Below are positions 42,932-51,290 of a stretch of DNA of 64,000 nt, in pieces; within the stretch, counting starts at the first letter, position 1, and every line of letters starts with the position of its first letter. Below the pieces are notes generated by a model that was given only the letters and a program-made list of their open reading frames with translations, was not told where the DNA came from and ran no database searches. This stretch comes from Candidatus Nitrosotalea bavarica (GTDB lineage Archaea; Thermoproteota; Nitrososphaeria; Nitrososphaerales; Nitrosopumilaceae), in NCBI RefSeq assembly GCF_900167955.1, contig NZ_FUYK01000007.1, positions 208,173 through 272,172 of the forward strand, read 5' to 3'. The position numbers were made by a program, and so were the translations under genes.

Positions 42932-43909
42932 TTAGATAGTTTTTGTGACTATTCTGGGAGGATTTGCATCTGATTTTTGCCACAAATTGTTAAAAAGGGT
43001 AACCATGGATGATGAGAGACTCTGATCCTCTGCAAAAATTGCCATTTTGAACTTTCCTGGTTCGATTGCATCTGTGATTTCTAATCCCACATGTTTGTTG
43101 TCTACTACAAGAAGACAGAAAGGAACTTGCGTGTATCTTCTATCTGCTTTTGAAGGATAAAATGGATTTGAAACCACTTTAACACGTTCTGTCTTATTCT
43201 TATCTAATTTTATTTCAGTCTCCTTCTCAAAATATTCTTTTACCATTCCCATGTCTGCAAGAATTTTAACAGTTACTCCTGAGCTGGCTTTTTTCAAAAT
43301 TGAATTTATGATAAGATCATTTTGGAATCTAGTTATGAGCAGTATTTCATTTTGAGCAAATTCTGTCATTTCCAAAATTTTTCTAACCATGTCTTCATAC
43401 GATGACACAACTGTAGATTTTTTCTTTGAGGATTCTTGTAAGTCAAGATTAATTTGTGGTTCGACTTTAGAAATAAACTCCATAATGTCTTTATCATTAA
43501 ACTTTGGATTATCTTTTAGAGCATCGACCATTTGCAAGTATTTTGAATTTTTGATATTGTTTGTTAGTCCTAAAATGTGTTTTTGATATACAACTTTTCC
43601 AAACGCAGTTTGGGTGTAGGATTCATCACGCTTTACTACTAATCCAAAATCTACTAACTGTTTTAATCTGGTATAGTATTGTTTTTTTGTGAGACCAATT
43701 TTTATTGGTGTATCCAATTCTGATCTCATTCCTTCTTCTGCCATGAGGAAAATTGTCAAAGCGTCATTTTTTGATAAAACTGATAATACATCAGTTAGTT
43801 GTGATAAAAGTTTAGAATCGTCTTTTAAAGCAAGTCCGACTGTTTCATCTACTTTTGTTGTACCTGAATCAATGCTATTTTTTACAGTGGTTGTCTTCAC
43901 GACTTTCAA
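42932..43909 (-). CDS. winged-helix regulator with PLD/TrmB-like sensor domain
   Basis: Residues about 35-115 form a winged helix (VLSVLSKNDALTIFLMAEEGM...TKKQYYTRLKQLVDFGLV). The C-terminal half (about 170-320) resembles the TrmB/phospholipase-D-like fold (EILLITRFQNDLIINSILKKASSGVTVKILADMG...FCLLVVDNKHVGLEI) without an HKD catalytic motif. It is therefore probably a ligand-binding transcriptional regulator. It is divergent from a response-regulator gene and converges on ubiA. Confidence 0.75.
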   Translation of the reverse strand: MKVVKTTTVKNSIDSGTTKVDETVGLALKDDSKLLSQLTDVLSVLSKNDALTIFLMAEEGMRSELDTPIKIGLTKKQYYTRLKQLVDFGLVVKRDESYTQTAFGKVVYQKHILGLTNNIKNSKYLQMVDALKDNPKFNDKDIMEFISKVEPQINLDLQESSKKKSTVVSSYEDMVRKILEMTEFAQNEILLITRFQNDLIINSILKKASSGVTVKILADMGMVKEYFEKETEIKLDKNKTERVKVVSNPFYPSKADRRYTQVPFCLLVVDNKHVGLEITDAIEPGKFKMAIFAEDQSLSSSMVTLFNNLWQKSDANPPRIVTKTI

Positions 43910-44075
43910 TTTAAGAATAATAATACTGAATATATCATTTTTGGTAAATACTACTCATATTTTTCCAATTAGCGAGTTTTTTATGGTTGGCCATTCTCTA
44001 TCATGAGTAGTTCTCTTATATTTGCAAATATAATCATAAAAACACCTTAAATAGGGAATACATTAAAAATTATTA

Positions 44076-44486
44076 ATGGAAAAGAAACGACGTCTAAAAA
44101 CTGCTATTGTAGTTGATGACAATCCTGATGTTCTATCCCTTTTTGTCGAACTCTTGGAGTTAAAAGATTTCAAAGTGATTGGAACCGGTCGTAATGGTAT
44201 GGATGCGGTTGAATTGTTTCAAAAGCTAAAGCCAGATATTACATTTTTAGATGTTGTCATGCCTAATGCTGATGGGTTGTATGCACTCAGGCAAATTAGA
44301 GAAATTAACCCAGACTCTATCGTGATAATGATTACTACTGATCTTTCTGAGGATACTGCAAAGCGACTAGAGGATCTCAAAGCAACTGCCGTAGTCTACA
44401 AACCATTTGAAATCAACGACCTTGTAAAAATTGTAAATGATCTTGAATCTGATGAAAATATTGGTCAAATTAGATTCTTCAACTGA
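44076..44486 (+). CDS. single-domain response regulator (CheY-like)
   Basis: The receiver domain has Asp14-Asp15 in VVDDNP, phosphoacceptor Asp59 in ITFLDVVMP, Thr87/88 in MITTD and Lys109 in VYKPFE. No output domain is present. It is a near relative of the receiver at 36911-37288 and lies 166 bp from the divergent winged-helix regulator. No kinase is near, so the partner is unknown. Confidence 0.94.
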   Translation: MEKKRRLKTAIVVDDNPDVLSLFVELLELKDFKVIGTGRNGMDAVELFQKLKPDITFLDVVMPNADGLYALRQIREINPDSIVIMITTDLSEDTAKRLEDLKATAVVYKPFEINDLVKIVNDLESDENIGQIRFFN

Positions 44487-44697
44487 TTTTGTGTTATTTT
44501 AATTAGAAAAAGTATCATAAAATCTAAAATTGATATGAAGATCAAATCTTGTAATTATAGATTTGCTGTTTTTTAATAAATAATTTTCCGTATTTTGGAA
44601 ACTAATAGTTTTCCTATTTATCTTATTGATTCTATATGTCTATTCTATTTATAGAAAGTTTTAAAAAATACGGATTAGCTAACTTGATGGGGAGTAT

Positions 44698-44877
44698 TTG
44701 AATTCTGAATTATCGCTTGATGAAATGTGGGACAAAATAGAAGAATATGGCATAGACCGTAAGCTATTGGAAGCGACACACCCAAGTAATGAATTACTAT
44801 TTCAATTATACACCGCAATTACCAAAGTTAATGAAAAAGTCCATGACCTAAACAACAGAGATCCACAAACATCCTAA
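44698..44877 (+). CDS. small helical protein (59 aa)
   Basis: A TTG-started frame encodes 59 acidic, helical residues (LSLDEMWDKIEEYGIDRKLLEA...YTAITKVNEKVHDLNN). An AT-rich TATA-like ttttaaaaaat lies about 33 bp upstream. Amino-acid composition is protein-like, but no family is recognised. It lies between the response regulator and the CBS protein on the same strand. Confidence 0.52.
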   Translation: MNSELSLDEMWDKIEEYGIDRKLLEATHPSNELLFQLYTAITKVNEKVHDLNNRDPQTS

Positions 44878-44946
44878 ACTTCTATTCACATTCAAATCTG
44901 ATAACTTCCATGATGCTTTTATTCACATGTTATATCATTATGATTA

Positions 44947-45792
44947 ATGAAACTAGCAAAGGATTTGATGAATACTCCAATAACAATTGAAAAAGATGAG
45001 AAAATCATCGACGTTATAAAAAAACTACTAGACTATAAAATTAGCAGAATAATCGTCTCTCATAAGGGAAAACCGCTTGGAATAATCTCTGAAAAAGATT
45101 TGGCTTTATTCCTTCTAGAAGACAAGACAAAACGAACTATGGATGAAATCCCAGTAGCAGAAATTATGAAGGGTCTTGTTATGGCAAGTCCAAATAGTAC
45201 AATCAAACAATGTGCTACTACGATGCTTGATGAAAAAATAAGTTCTCTTGCAATCAGTATTGGTGATAAAGTTCAAGGGATTATCACAAAGACAGATTTG
45301 ACAAAGTTTTATGCAGAAAATTATGTCGGTAAAAGAACAGTAGGAGAATTTATGACCTCGGTGTATTCCTGGGCGTATGCCGATGATCCTCTGTACAAAG
45401 TATTATCAAAAATGATTCTAAAGAAAATTTCGCGCATAATTCTTAGAGACGAAAATGAAGAACCGATAGGAGTATTATCATTTAAAGATCTTTTCAAAAC
45501 AACACTTGAATCTGGAAATAAAAAAATCATAAAAGAACAAAAACCTAATCTTTCTGTAACTGTTTTTAGGAAAGGGTTTGCTTCTGAATCAGGTTTTGGA
45601 AAGATTACCAAGGCCCAAGATGTTATGACTGGTAAGATAATTTCAGTAAACTATGACGATGATCTGGCAAAAGTTTGTAAGATTATGTTAGATAAAAAAA
45701 TCCACGGTGTTGGAGTGCTATCTGCAAGAAATGCGCTTGTTGGCATAATTAGCAAAACTGATGTTGTCCAAGCTATCGCGACTATGGACTGA
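44947..45792 (+). CDS. four-CBS-domain protein
   Basis: The 281-residue protein consists of two CBS pairs (about 1-125 and 128-281), with repeated motifs such as ISRIIVSHKGKPLGIISEKDL and GVGVLSARNALVGIISKTDV. CBS pairs bind adenine nucleotides and sense energy charge. No catalytic or membrane domain is fused, so it probably regulates a partner protein. The target is unknown. Confidence 0.9.
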   Translation: MKLAKDLMNTPITIEKDEKIIDVIKKLLDYKISRIIVSHKGKPLGIISEKDLALFLLEDKTKRTMDEIPVAEIMKGLVMASPNSTIKQCATTMLDEKISSLAISIGDKVQGIITKTDLTKFYAENYVGKRTVGEFMTSVYSWAYADDPLYKVLSKMILKKISRIILRDENEEPIGVLSFKDLFKTTLESGNKKIIKEQKPNLSVTVFRKGFASESGFGKITKAQDVMTGKIISVNYDDDLAKVCKIMLDKKIHGVGVLSARNALVGIISKTDVVQAIATMD

Positions 45793-45816
45793 CCTACTCT
45801 TTAGTTTCACAAGTGA

Positions 45817-46077
45817 TTATTCTTCATCTAATTTTTCTAACTCGGAACAGAGTTTCTTATAATCATTAATTATTTCGTTGAATGATGAAAAAACTTTGGT
45901 GATGTTTTCATGTACCATCTCAAATCTCATTGTCTTTTCAACGAGATATGTTGGGTCCTTTGGTTCAAGACCAGTATCTTCCCAAATTCTTTCTACCTCT
46001 GTTATAGATTTTCTTAGTTTGTGTTCATCTTTGTCTATTTTATCTTTGATTTTTTTAATTGTTGAATGATCAATCAT
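45817..46077 (-). CDS. coiled-coil protein (86 aa)
   Basis: This charged helical protein (IKKIKDKIDKDEHKLRKSITEVERIWEDTG at the N-terminus) has two long helices separated by a GLEPKDPTY turn, without cysteines or membrane segments. It converges on the CBS gene at 24 bases. No family is recognised. Confidence 0.6.
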   Translation of the reverse strand: MIDHSTIKKIKDKIDKDEHKLRKSITEVERIWEDTGLEPKDPTYLVEKTMRFEMVHENITKVFSSFNEIINDYKKLCSELEKLDEE

Positions 46078-46200
46078 TTTTCTCAGGAGATTTGTAGGAA
46101 ATGCTCAGTTAAAAATCAGTTATTTTGATGTTAGCTGCATCTTATGATTTCTACGCTTATTGTGAAAAATTTGACCAAGTCTAGCAAAATTTGTGAATCT

Positions 46201-46210
46201 TTTATTTAAA
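46201..46210 (+). promoter_or_regulatory. TATA-like box of a 29-residue gene
   Basis: The sequence tttatttaaa is centred about 30 bp upstream of the ATG at 46236, the usual spacing for a leaderless archaeal transcript. Confidence 0.4.
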
Positions 46211-46235
46211 TAGAAATTTAGCAAAACTTGCTGAA

Positions 46236-46325
46236 ATGCCATACGAAGAGGTCTATTTCCAAAGACTAAAAGAGGAAAACCCTGAGGAATACCAAAAGGT
46301 TACCATACACAAAACCAAATCCTAG
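46236..46325 (+). CDS. possible microprotein (29 aa)
   Basis: An ATG-started frame encodes 29 charged residues (PYEEVYFQRLKEENPEEYQK). The TATA-like box 30 bp upstream and the amphipathic composition support it. It is very short, so it could be chance. No function is suggested. Confidence 0.4.
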   Translation: MPYEEVYFQRLKEENPEEYQKVTIHKTKS

Positions 46326-46454
46326 CGTACGTATAACGCTGAATATTTTGGCATGCCTTTAGCATCGTCTCCTCAAACGCAATTCTTTTTGATGGTGAAC
46401 ATGATTTAAGAAATGAAATAAATTTTTGATTTTTTAGATGTAATTCTAATTATA

Positions 46455-46805
46455 TTACATTGAATCTGAGATGGGTTTCATTACAGTGATGTTTGGATTG
46501 GCAGTTACTGTAACCATCTTTGTACCTGCTGGCGGTGAAAACATTTGCTTTTCACCTGGGTTTAAAATCGGTAATACTGGTTCAGAAGTAGTTCCATAGT
46601 TTACCGTGACATTAGTTAGTGGTGACGAACCTGTGTTTTGTACATATATGCGTACCACGTTTCCTACGCCCATGACCATCTCGGTTCTTGGATCGACTGA
46701 TAATGCATATTGTTGAGTTGGGGACTGAAATACTACCAGAACAATAACTGCAATGGCCACTGCAACTCCTCCTCCAATTACACCATAAACTATTGGTTTT
46801 ACCAT
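46455..46805 (-). CDS. membrane-anchored extracytoplasmic protein (116 aa)
   Basis: An N-terminal hydrophobic helix (about 6-26) anchors a beta-rich domain with PRTEMVMGVGNVVRIYVQNTGSSPLTNVTVNYG, resembling the CARDB/Ig-like adhesion modules of archaeal surface proteins. Several N-x-S/T sites suggest glycosylation. It is probably a small cell-envelope protein; the role is unknown. Confidence 0.68.
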   Translation of the reverse strand: MVKPIVYGVIGGGVAVAIAVIVLVVFQSPTQQYALSVDPRTEMVMGVGNVVRIYVQNTGSSPLTNVTVNYGTTSEPVLPILNPGEKQMFSPPAGTKMVTVTANPNITVMKPISDSM

Positions 46806-46902
46806 ATATTGTAGTCTGATTAAAAACCAAATTGAGGTAATTTAAGGTTGACTGCTATTTACATTTTTGATAGTTTATCTATCTGTCTTATGTGGTAATT
46901 GT

Positions 46903-47034
46903 ATGAAAGCAAAATTTAAGACTACTTGTTCTGAATGCAATGCCCCCATTAAATCTGGCGCAGAGATTGCAAAAAACCCAGCTGGCAAATGGGTTCATAA
47001 ACACTGTGCACCAAATTCTGAAGACTTGCCATAG
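46903..47034 (+). CDS. zinc microprotein with CxxC...WxHxxC pattern (43 aa)
   Basis: The frame encodes 43 residues with Cys9, Cys12, His32 and Cys35 in CSEC...WVHKHC, the same half-LIM/PARP-finger-like layout as the gene at 40079-40210. A TATA-like gtttatcta (46872-46880) lies about 27 bp before the ATG. It ends 8 bases from a convergent kinase gene. A nucleic-acid or protein-binding role is inferred from the finger. Confidence 0.68.
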   Translation: MKAKFKTTCSECNAPIKSGAEIAKNPAGKWVHKHCAPNSEDLP

Positions 47035-47042
47035 ATTGGCAC

Positions 47043-47540
47043 TCATTGTTTTCTCTTGATCTCTTCTATGATACTATGAGAATTTTCTTGTGGATCAAGT
47101 GTTGTGTCTACACTGATATGTTCAACTTTTACCAACTCATAGATCTTTTTCATTTTTTGATATACTTCTATAGTTGCATCTGAATAGTCATCTTTCCGAG
47201 ATTTTAGGCGTGAGATGACAACTTCTTCTGGGCAAAAACACTCTATGATTTGAAATTCTCTGTCATTGAGTTGTAGTTTTTCTTTTATTTCTACTCTAGA
47301 ATCTTCTCTGTTAAAAGTGGCATCAAGTATGCAATTACATCTTACTTCATTAAGATATTTTGCTAAGATGATCATTGCATCATAAACTAACTTTCGCTCA
47401 AATGGAGAGTAAGTGGGATTTGGAAATAATTCCTTTCGAATTTTATCTGAAGATAATACGGTAGCATTAATCATTGGAGCTAGATTTTTTGCAAGAGTAC
47501 TTTTTCCAACTCCAGGTAAACCGCAAATTATCACTATCAA
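47043..47540 (-). CDS. P-loop kinase (AAA_33 type)
   Basis: The Walker A motif GLPGVGKST is at residues 7-15. The fold is that of small kinases such as adenylylsulfate or nucleoside kinases (DATFNRED, CPEEVVISRL...R). The 165-residue length fits ATP-dependent phosphorylation of a small molecule or RNA end. The substrate is unknown. It ends tail-to-tail with the zinc microprotein. Confidence 0.8.
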   Translation of the reverse strand: MIVIICGLPGVGKSTLAKNLAPMINATVLSSDKIRKELFPNPTYSPFERKLVYDAMIILAKYLNEVRCNCILDATFNREDSRVEIKEKLQLNDREFQIIECFCPEEVVISRLKSRKDDYSDATIEVYQKMKKIYELVKVEHISVDTTLDPQENSHSIIEEIKRKQ

Positions 47541-47640
47541 TTATGATTATCATGTCTTTAATTTGTTCATAGATATTTATCTGATCCTTTCATGAAAACC
47601 TGAACAATAATATGATATACTCAAAAATTAAAAAAATTGT

Positions 47641-48216
47641 TTAACCCAAAGCTCTTGAATGCTTATGGGTGTAAGGTCTCTCTCCGGGGAATTTTCTTCT
47701 CATGTGACCAGATGGTCTTGAATAAAGTAATTCCAAAAACCATGCTTCGTGTTCTATTTCTTCTCTTAGAACGTCTTTTGCAACATCGTATGTAGCTGGA
47801 TCTTTTCCATGTGTCATGAGACACACTTTATTCCAATTGACAATGGCTCCTTGTTCTGCCTTTAAGCATTTTTCTAAAATTGCCTTTGTATCTATTGGAT
47901 TTGTAGGAAGTTGTAGAAATTCACAGCCTGACATCTTTATGAAATCTTGAGCGTTTATTGGTAATTTTCCTCCAAGCTCATAAATTCTAGCCAGACAGGA
48001 CTCGAAATGACTTAGGTCTTCCATTCTTGCATCCTCAATTACTCCTTTGAGTGCCTCTCCTTCCATTCCAACACAATGTGCTCTTAGATTTGTAAAGTAA
48101 TAGTAAGCTGTAAACTCTACTGATGCATTGTAGACTAGAGCTTTTATCAGCTCTTTTACATTGACACCATTTTGTTCCAGAACTTTTACTCCTATTACAT
48201 TAGGTTCTTTAGTCAT
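47641..48216 (-). CDS. ferritin-like (DPS-like) protein
   Basis: The 191-residue four-helix protein has E-x6-Y and E-x2-H-type di-iron positions in ASVEFTAYYYF, EDARMEDLSHFESCL, KAEQGAIVNWNKVC and REEIEHEAWFLELL. Two or more cysteines (CEFLQ, NKVCLMTHG) suit the DPS-like group with a thiol pair. It probably stores iron or detoxifies peroxide. It is divergent from a MarR regulator, with TATA-like ttatatc inside an inverted repeat. Confidence 0.83.
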   Translation of the reverse strand: MTKEPNVIGVKVLEQNGVNVKELIKALVYNASVEFTAYYYFTNLRAHCVGMEGEALKGVIEDARMEDLSHFESCLARIYELGGKLPINAQDFIKMSGCEFLQLPTNPIDTKAILEKCLKAEQGAIVNWNKVCLMTHGKDPATYDVAKDVLREEIEHEAWFLELLYSRPSGHMRRKFPGERPYTHKHSRALG

Positions 48217-48228
48217 AATGCGTACAAG

Positions 48229-48249
48229 TTTGCTAAAGATATAAGCAAA
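48229..48249. promoter_or_regulatory. inverted repeat around the ferritin TATA box
   Basis: A 6-bp perfect inverted repeat (TTTGCT and AGCAAA) with a 9-base AT-rich spacer lies about 13-33 bp upstream of the ferritin-like start, and the spacer holds the TATA-like ttatatc. A bound dimer would block the promoter; it is a candidate operator. Confidence 0.4.
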
Positions 48250-48280
48250 TCGCTAGTTTTTCAATGAAGGTTTATAATGA

Positions 48281-48307
48281 TTAGTATGCTAATAATTAGT
48301 ACTCTAA
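48281..48307 (+). promoter_or_regulatory. direct repeats, candidate MarR operator
   Basis: Two 12-base copies, TTAGTATGCTAA (48281-48292) and TTAGTACTCTAA (48296-48307), share their first six and last three bases with 15-bp spacing. They lie between a TATA-like box (48271-48280) and the ATG at 48310, where a bound regulator would repress. Confidence 0.5.
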
Positions 48308-48309
48308 GT

Positions 48310-48798
48310 ATGACAAAATATGATTTTGAAAATAGTGTGGGGTTTGTTGTTAATACCACCGCAAAATCTTTTCAGAGATCCCTTGATATTGAGCTAAGGC
48401 GAAATGTTGGGGTTACTCTTAGCCAATGGCGCGTAGTTGGAGCTCTTGTATTACAACCAGGACTGACACAAAAAGAGATAGCTGACAAGATGGGGATTGA
48501 AGGTGCAACTTTAGTTCCAGTTATTGATAAAATGGAAAAAGAAGGACTGCTAAAAAGAAAACCAGATTTAACTGATAGGCGAGCAAATAGGATCTATCTT
48601 ACATCAAAAGCTGATTCTCTATGGGAGTCCATGATTGAATGTGCTCTAAAAATAAGAAAATCTTCAACTAAAAATATTTTAGAAAGTGATATCCAGATAA
48701 CTCTTGACACACTTCGCAAAATATCAAAAAATCTAGCGACTTCATTTGAGTTAGAAAAAACATTTTCATCTGTTAAAGGAAACAAAAGGATCGTCTAA
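48310..48798 (+). CDS. MarR-family transcriptional regulator
   Basis: The winged helix is seen in GVTLSQWRVVGALVLQPGLTQKEIADKMGIEGATLVPVIDKMEKEGLLKRKPDLTDRRANRIYLT. The ATG at 48310 is chosen, giving 162 residues, because the upstream ATG at 48277 falls inside the TATA-like box. It is followed 6 bases later by an MFS exporter, the classic MarR-efflux arrangement, so it probably represses that gene and itself. Confidence 0.91.
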   Translation: MTKYDFENSVGFVVNTTAKSFQRSLDIELRRNVGVTLSQWRVVGALVLQPGLTQKEIADKMGIEGATLVPVIDKMEKEGLLKRKPDLTDRRANRIYLTSKADSLWESMIECALKIRKSSTKNILESDIQITLDTLRKISKNLATSFELEKTFSSVKGNKRIV

Positions 48799-48804
48799 AT
48801 TTTT

Positions 48805-50283
48805 ATGACAATGTCAGAATCAAATAATAACCCTCAAGAAAAAATTTCAGCCTCTGCCTGGAAGACTCTTGCAATTCTAAGTTTGATTGCCACCATGGTA
48901 ATGTATGCTGAAACCATGCTGATTCCAGCAATTCCTGATTTGATCAAAGATTTTCATATATCATACGGTATGTCATCCTGGATTCTTACAACTTATCTGA
49001 TAGCTGGGGCAATCATGACTCCTATTACTGGTAAACTCTCTGATATCTATGGAAGAAAAAAAGTTCTATTGATAATAATGGCAATTTATGTAATTGGAGT
49101 GTCATTAGGAGGATTTGTCACAAATATCTATGAAATGCTCCTAGTCCGTATCATTCAGGGAATAGGCATGTCTATGTTCCCAATTGCATTTGGTATAATT
49201 AGAGAATTATTTCCACGAAACAAACTGGCAATTGGTCAGGGTATAATCTCATCAATGTTTGCAACCGGAGCCGTGATTGGTCTTGTTTCTGGTGGCCATC
49301 TGATACAAAATTTTGGCTGGCAAGCAACTTTTTACTCTATAATTCCTGTATCGATTGCATTACTTGTAATTATTGCACGCTTCATACATGTGGAAGAACC
49401 TCATTTACTTACTAATGGAAAAATCGATGAGAGCGGAAATAATTCTAGAAATAAAATAGATATTCAGGGTGCAATTACTTTGACTATTTCTGTTAGTGCA
49501 TTTTTGATGGCATTGACCATGGTGGAAAACGGTGATGATTCAAATTCATTTTCTATGATGGGTCTTGTTGTTATTGGAATTGTTTACCTGATATTATTTG
49601 CAATCATTGAAAAAAGATCTATCTCTCCACTTGTTAGTATGAAAATACTGGCAAACAAAACTATTCTGCCTGCAAACATAATGATAATGATTGTAGGCAT
49701 GTCCATGTTCATGGTGTTTCAGACAATACCAGTACTTGTTAGAAGCCCTTCACCTCTGGGCTTTGGCGAAGATCCTCTGATGACTAGTAATGTGCAACTT
49801 CCATTTGCAATTGTTTTGTTGATCTTTGGACCTACATCTGGTTTTATTGTGTCAAAACTTGGATCAACAAAACCCATCATATTGGGAAGTATAATAAGTG
49901 CAATTGGATTTGTGAGTCTTTACACTAATCATTCTACAGAATTTCTAGTTTCAGCAAATCTTGCAATCTTGTCTACAGGTCTTTCATTGACAAATGTTGG
50001 TGCAATGAATGTGATCATGCTGACCACTCCGAGAAAAGATATTGGAGTATCCCTTGGAATGAGTACACTTATTCGAATTATTGGCGCATCTGTTGGTCCT
50101 GCCATGGCTGGAATGTATATGCAAACACACAAGACCACGATAACTGGAATTATTGGCTCCTTTCCTACGGCCGATTCATATAATCTAATATTTTTTACTG
50201 CGGCTCTCATTTCATGTGTTTCAATAGGTCTTGCATTTGCTCTTAGAAGGCAACTTGTTAAATTTCCTATCCGGGAAAATTAA
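48805..50283 (+). CDS. MFS drug-efflux transporter (DHA2/EmrB type)
   Basis: The 492-residue protein has about 14 membrane helices. Family motifs include the motif-A-like GKLSDIYGRKKVLL in the second-third loop and a GRIIQGIGMSMF-like RIIQGIGMSMFPIAFG. It is likely a proton antiporter exporting hydrophobic compounds. The preceding MarR gene suggests induction by the substrate. The substrate is unknown. Confidence 0.9.
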   Translation: MTMSESNNNPQEKISASAWKTLAILSLIATMVMYAETMLIPAIPDLIKDFHISYGMSSWILTTYLIAGAIMTPITGKLSDIYGRKKVLLIIMAIYVIGVSLGGFVTNIYEMLLVRIIQGIGMSMFPIAFGIIRELFPRNKLAIGQGIISSMFATGAVIGLVSGGHLIQNFGWQATFYSIIPVSIALLVIIARFIHVEEPHLLTNGKIDESGNNSRNKIDIQGAITLTISVSAFLMALTMVENGDDSNSFSMMGLVVIGIVYLILFAIIEKRSISPLVSMKILANKTILPANIMIMIVGMSMFMVFQTIPVLVRSPSPLGFGEDPLMTSNVQLPFAIVLLIFGPTSGFIVSKLGSTKPIILGSIISAIGFVSLYTNHSTEFLVSANLAILSTGLSLTNVGAMNVIMLTTPRKDIGVSLGMSTLIRIIGASVGPAMAGMYMQTHKTTITGIIGSFPTADSYNLIFFTAALISCVSIGLAFALRRQLVKFPIREN

Positions 50284-50314
50284 TCTAAAATTAGTTGCAT
50301 GCGTGATATGGTCA

Positions 50315-51289
50315 CTAGTAATGAAATACTGTGTCCCCTATAGTCTTCTTCCAGTCTGCACGTATTCCTGGCCTTCCCTTGAGTTTTTCAATGTAATTAA
50401 AGGCGGATAATCCTGCATTGGCACCACCAGAACAGGCTGCTATGATTTGCTTGTAGGGAATACTTGATGCGTCACCTGCTGCAAATATTGCTGGATGGGA
50501 TGTCTTTCCGTCACTTGTAACCTCGATTTCACTTTTGGTATTAATTTTTACTAGGTGTTTTATAAAATCAAGATTTATCTTTGAACCCATCTCGATAAAA
50601 AGTCCGTCTATGTTAACCACCCTCTCAGCTCCAGAATTGTCTACGATTGTAATTGACTGAAGATTATTTCCCCCCGATATAGCTTTGACAGAAGACTGGG
50701 GAACAAGCTCTATGTTTTCTTTCTTTTCAATTGACGCAATCATTTCTTTGTCTCCGCCCAGCGCACCTCCTTTGTAAATCATGTATATTTTTGATGCCAT
50801 CCTTGAAAGTAAAATGCCTGATTCTAGAAGATAAGCTCCTACTCCAATTACTGCAGTTGTTTTACCTTGGTAAAATGGAGCATCACATTTTGTACAATAA
50901 TGTATTCCCTTATTCACAAATGTAGATTCATTTTCAACACCTAGATTATTTGGAACTTTTCCTGGTGCAACAACAATTGCTTTTGCTGTGTATTCAGAAC
51001 GAGTTGTTTTAACTTTAATTCCATTTTCTATCTCATCTACTTTCTCAACTGTATCATAAATCATCTCACCGCCAAACATTAAGAATTGATTTTCAAGGGT
51101 TTTTGCAAGTAATGGTCCACTTGACATTATAGTTCCAGGATAATTCTCAAGTTTTGGTATCAGATTTAACTGCCCGCCCAAATCTTTTGAAATTAAAAGA
51201 CAAGAGACCTTTTGTCTTGCTATGAATATCCCTGCAGATAATCCGGCAGGTCCACCTCCCACTATTATAATTTCATATTCTTGAGACAA
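50315..51289 (-). CDS. thioredoxin reductase-like flavoprotein
   Basis: FAD binding is shown by VGGGPAGLSAG (10-20) and the late AAGDASSIPYKQIIAA. The redox pair is Cys132-x-x-Cys135 (YCTKCD). The second nucleotide domain has VIGVGAYLLESG and lacks the HRRxxxR NADPH-specificity motif (IYKGGALGGD instead). NADPH may not be the donor, as reported for some archaeal thioredoxin reductases. It starts with TTG, 1 base after the RAM protein gene, so the pair is an operon. Confidence 0.88.
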   Translation of the reverse strand: MSQEYEIIIVGGGPAGLSAGIFIARQKVSCLLISKDLGGQLNLIPKLENYPGTIMSSGPLLAKTLENQFLMFGGEMIYDTVEKVDEIENGIKVKTTRSEYTAKAIVVAPGKVPNNLGVENESTFVNKGIHYCTKCDAPFYQGKTTAVIGVGAYLLESGILLSRMASKIYMIYKGGALGGDKEMIASIEKKENIELVPQSSVKAISGGNNLQSITIVDNSGAERVVNIDGLFIEMGSKINLDFIKHLVKINTKSEIEVTSDGKTSHPAIFAAGDASSIPYKQIIAACSGGANAGLSAFNYIEKLKGRPGIRADWKKTIGDTVFHY

Positions 51290-51290
51290 T

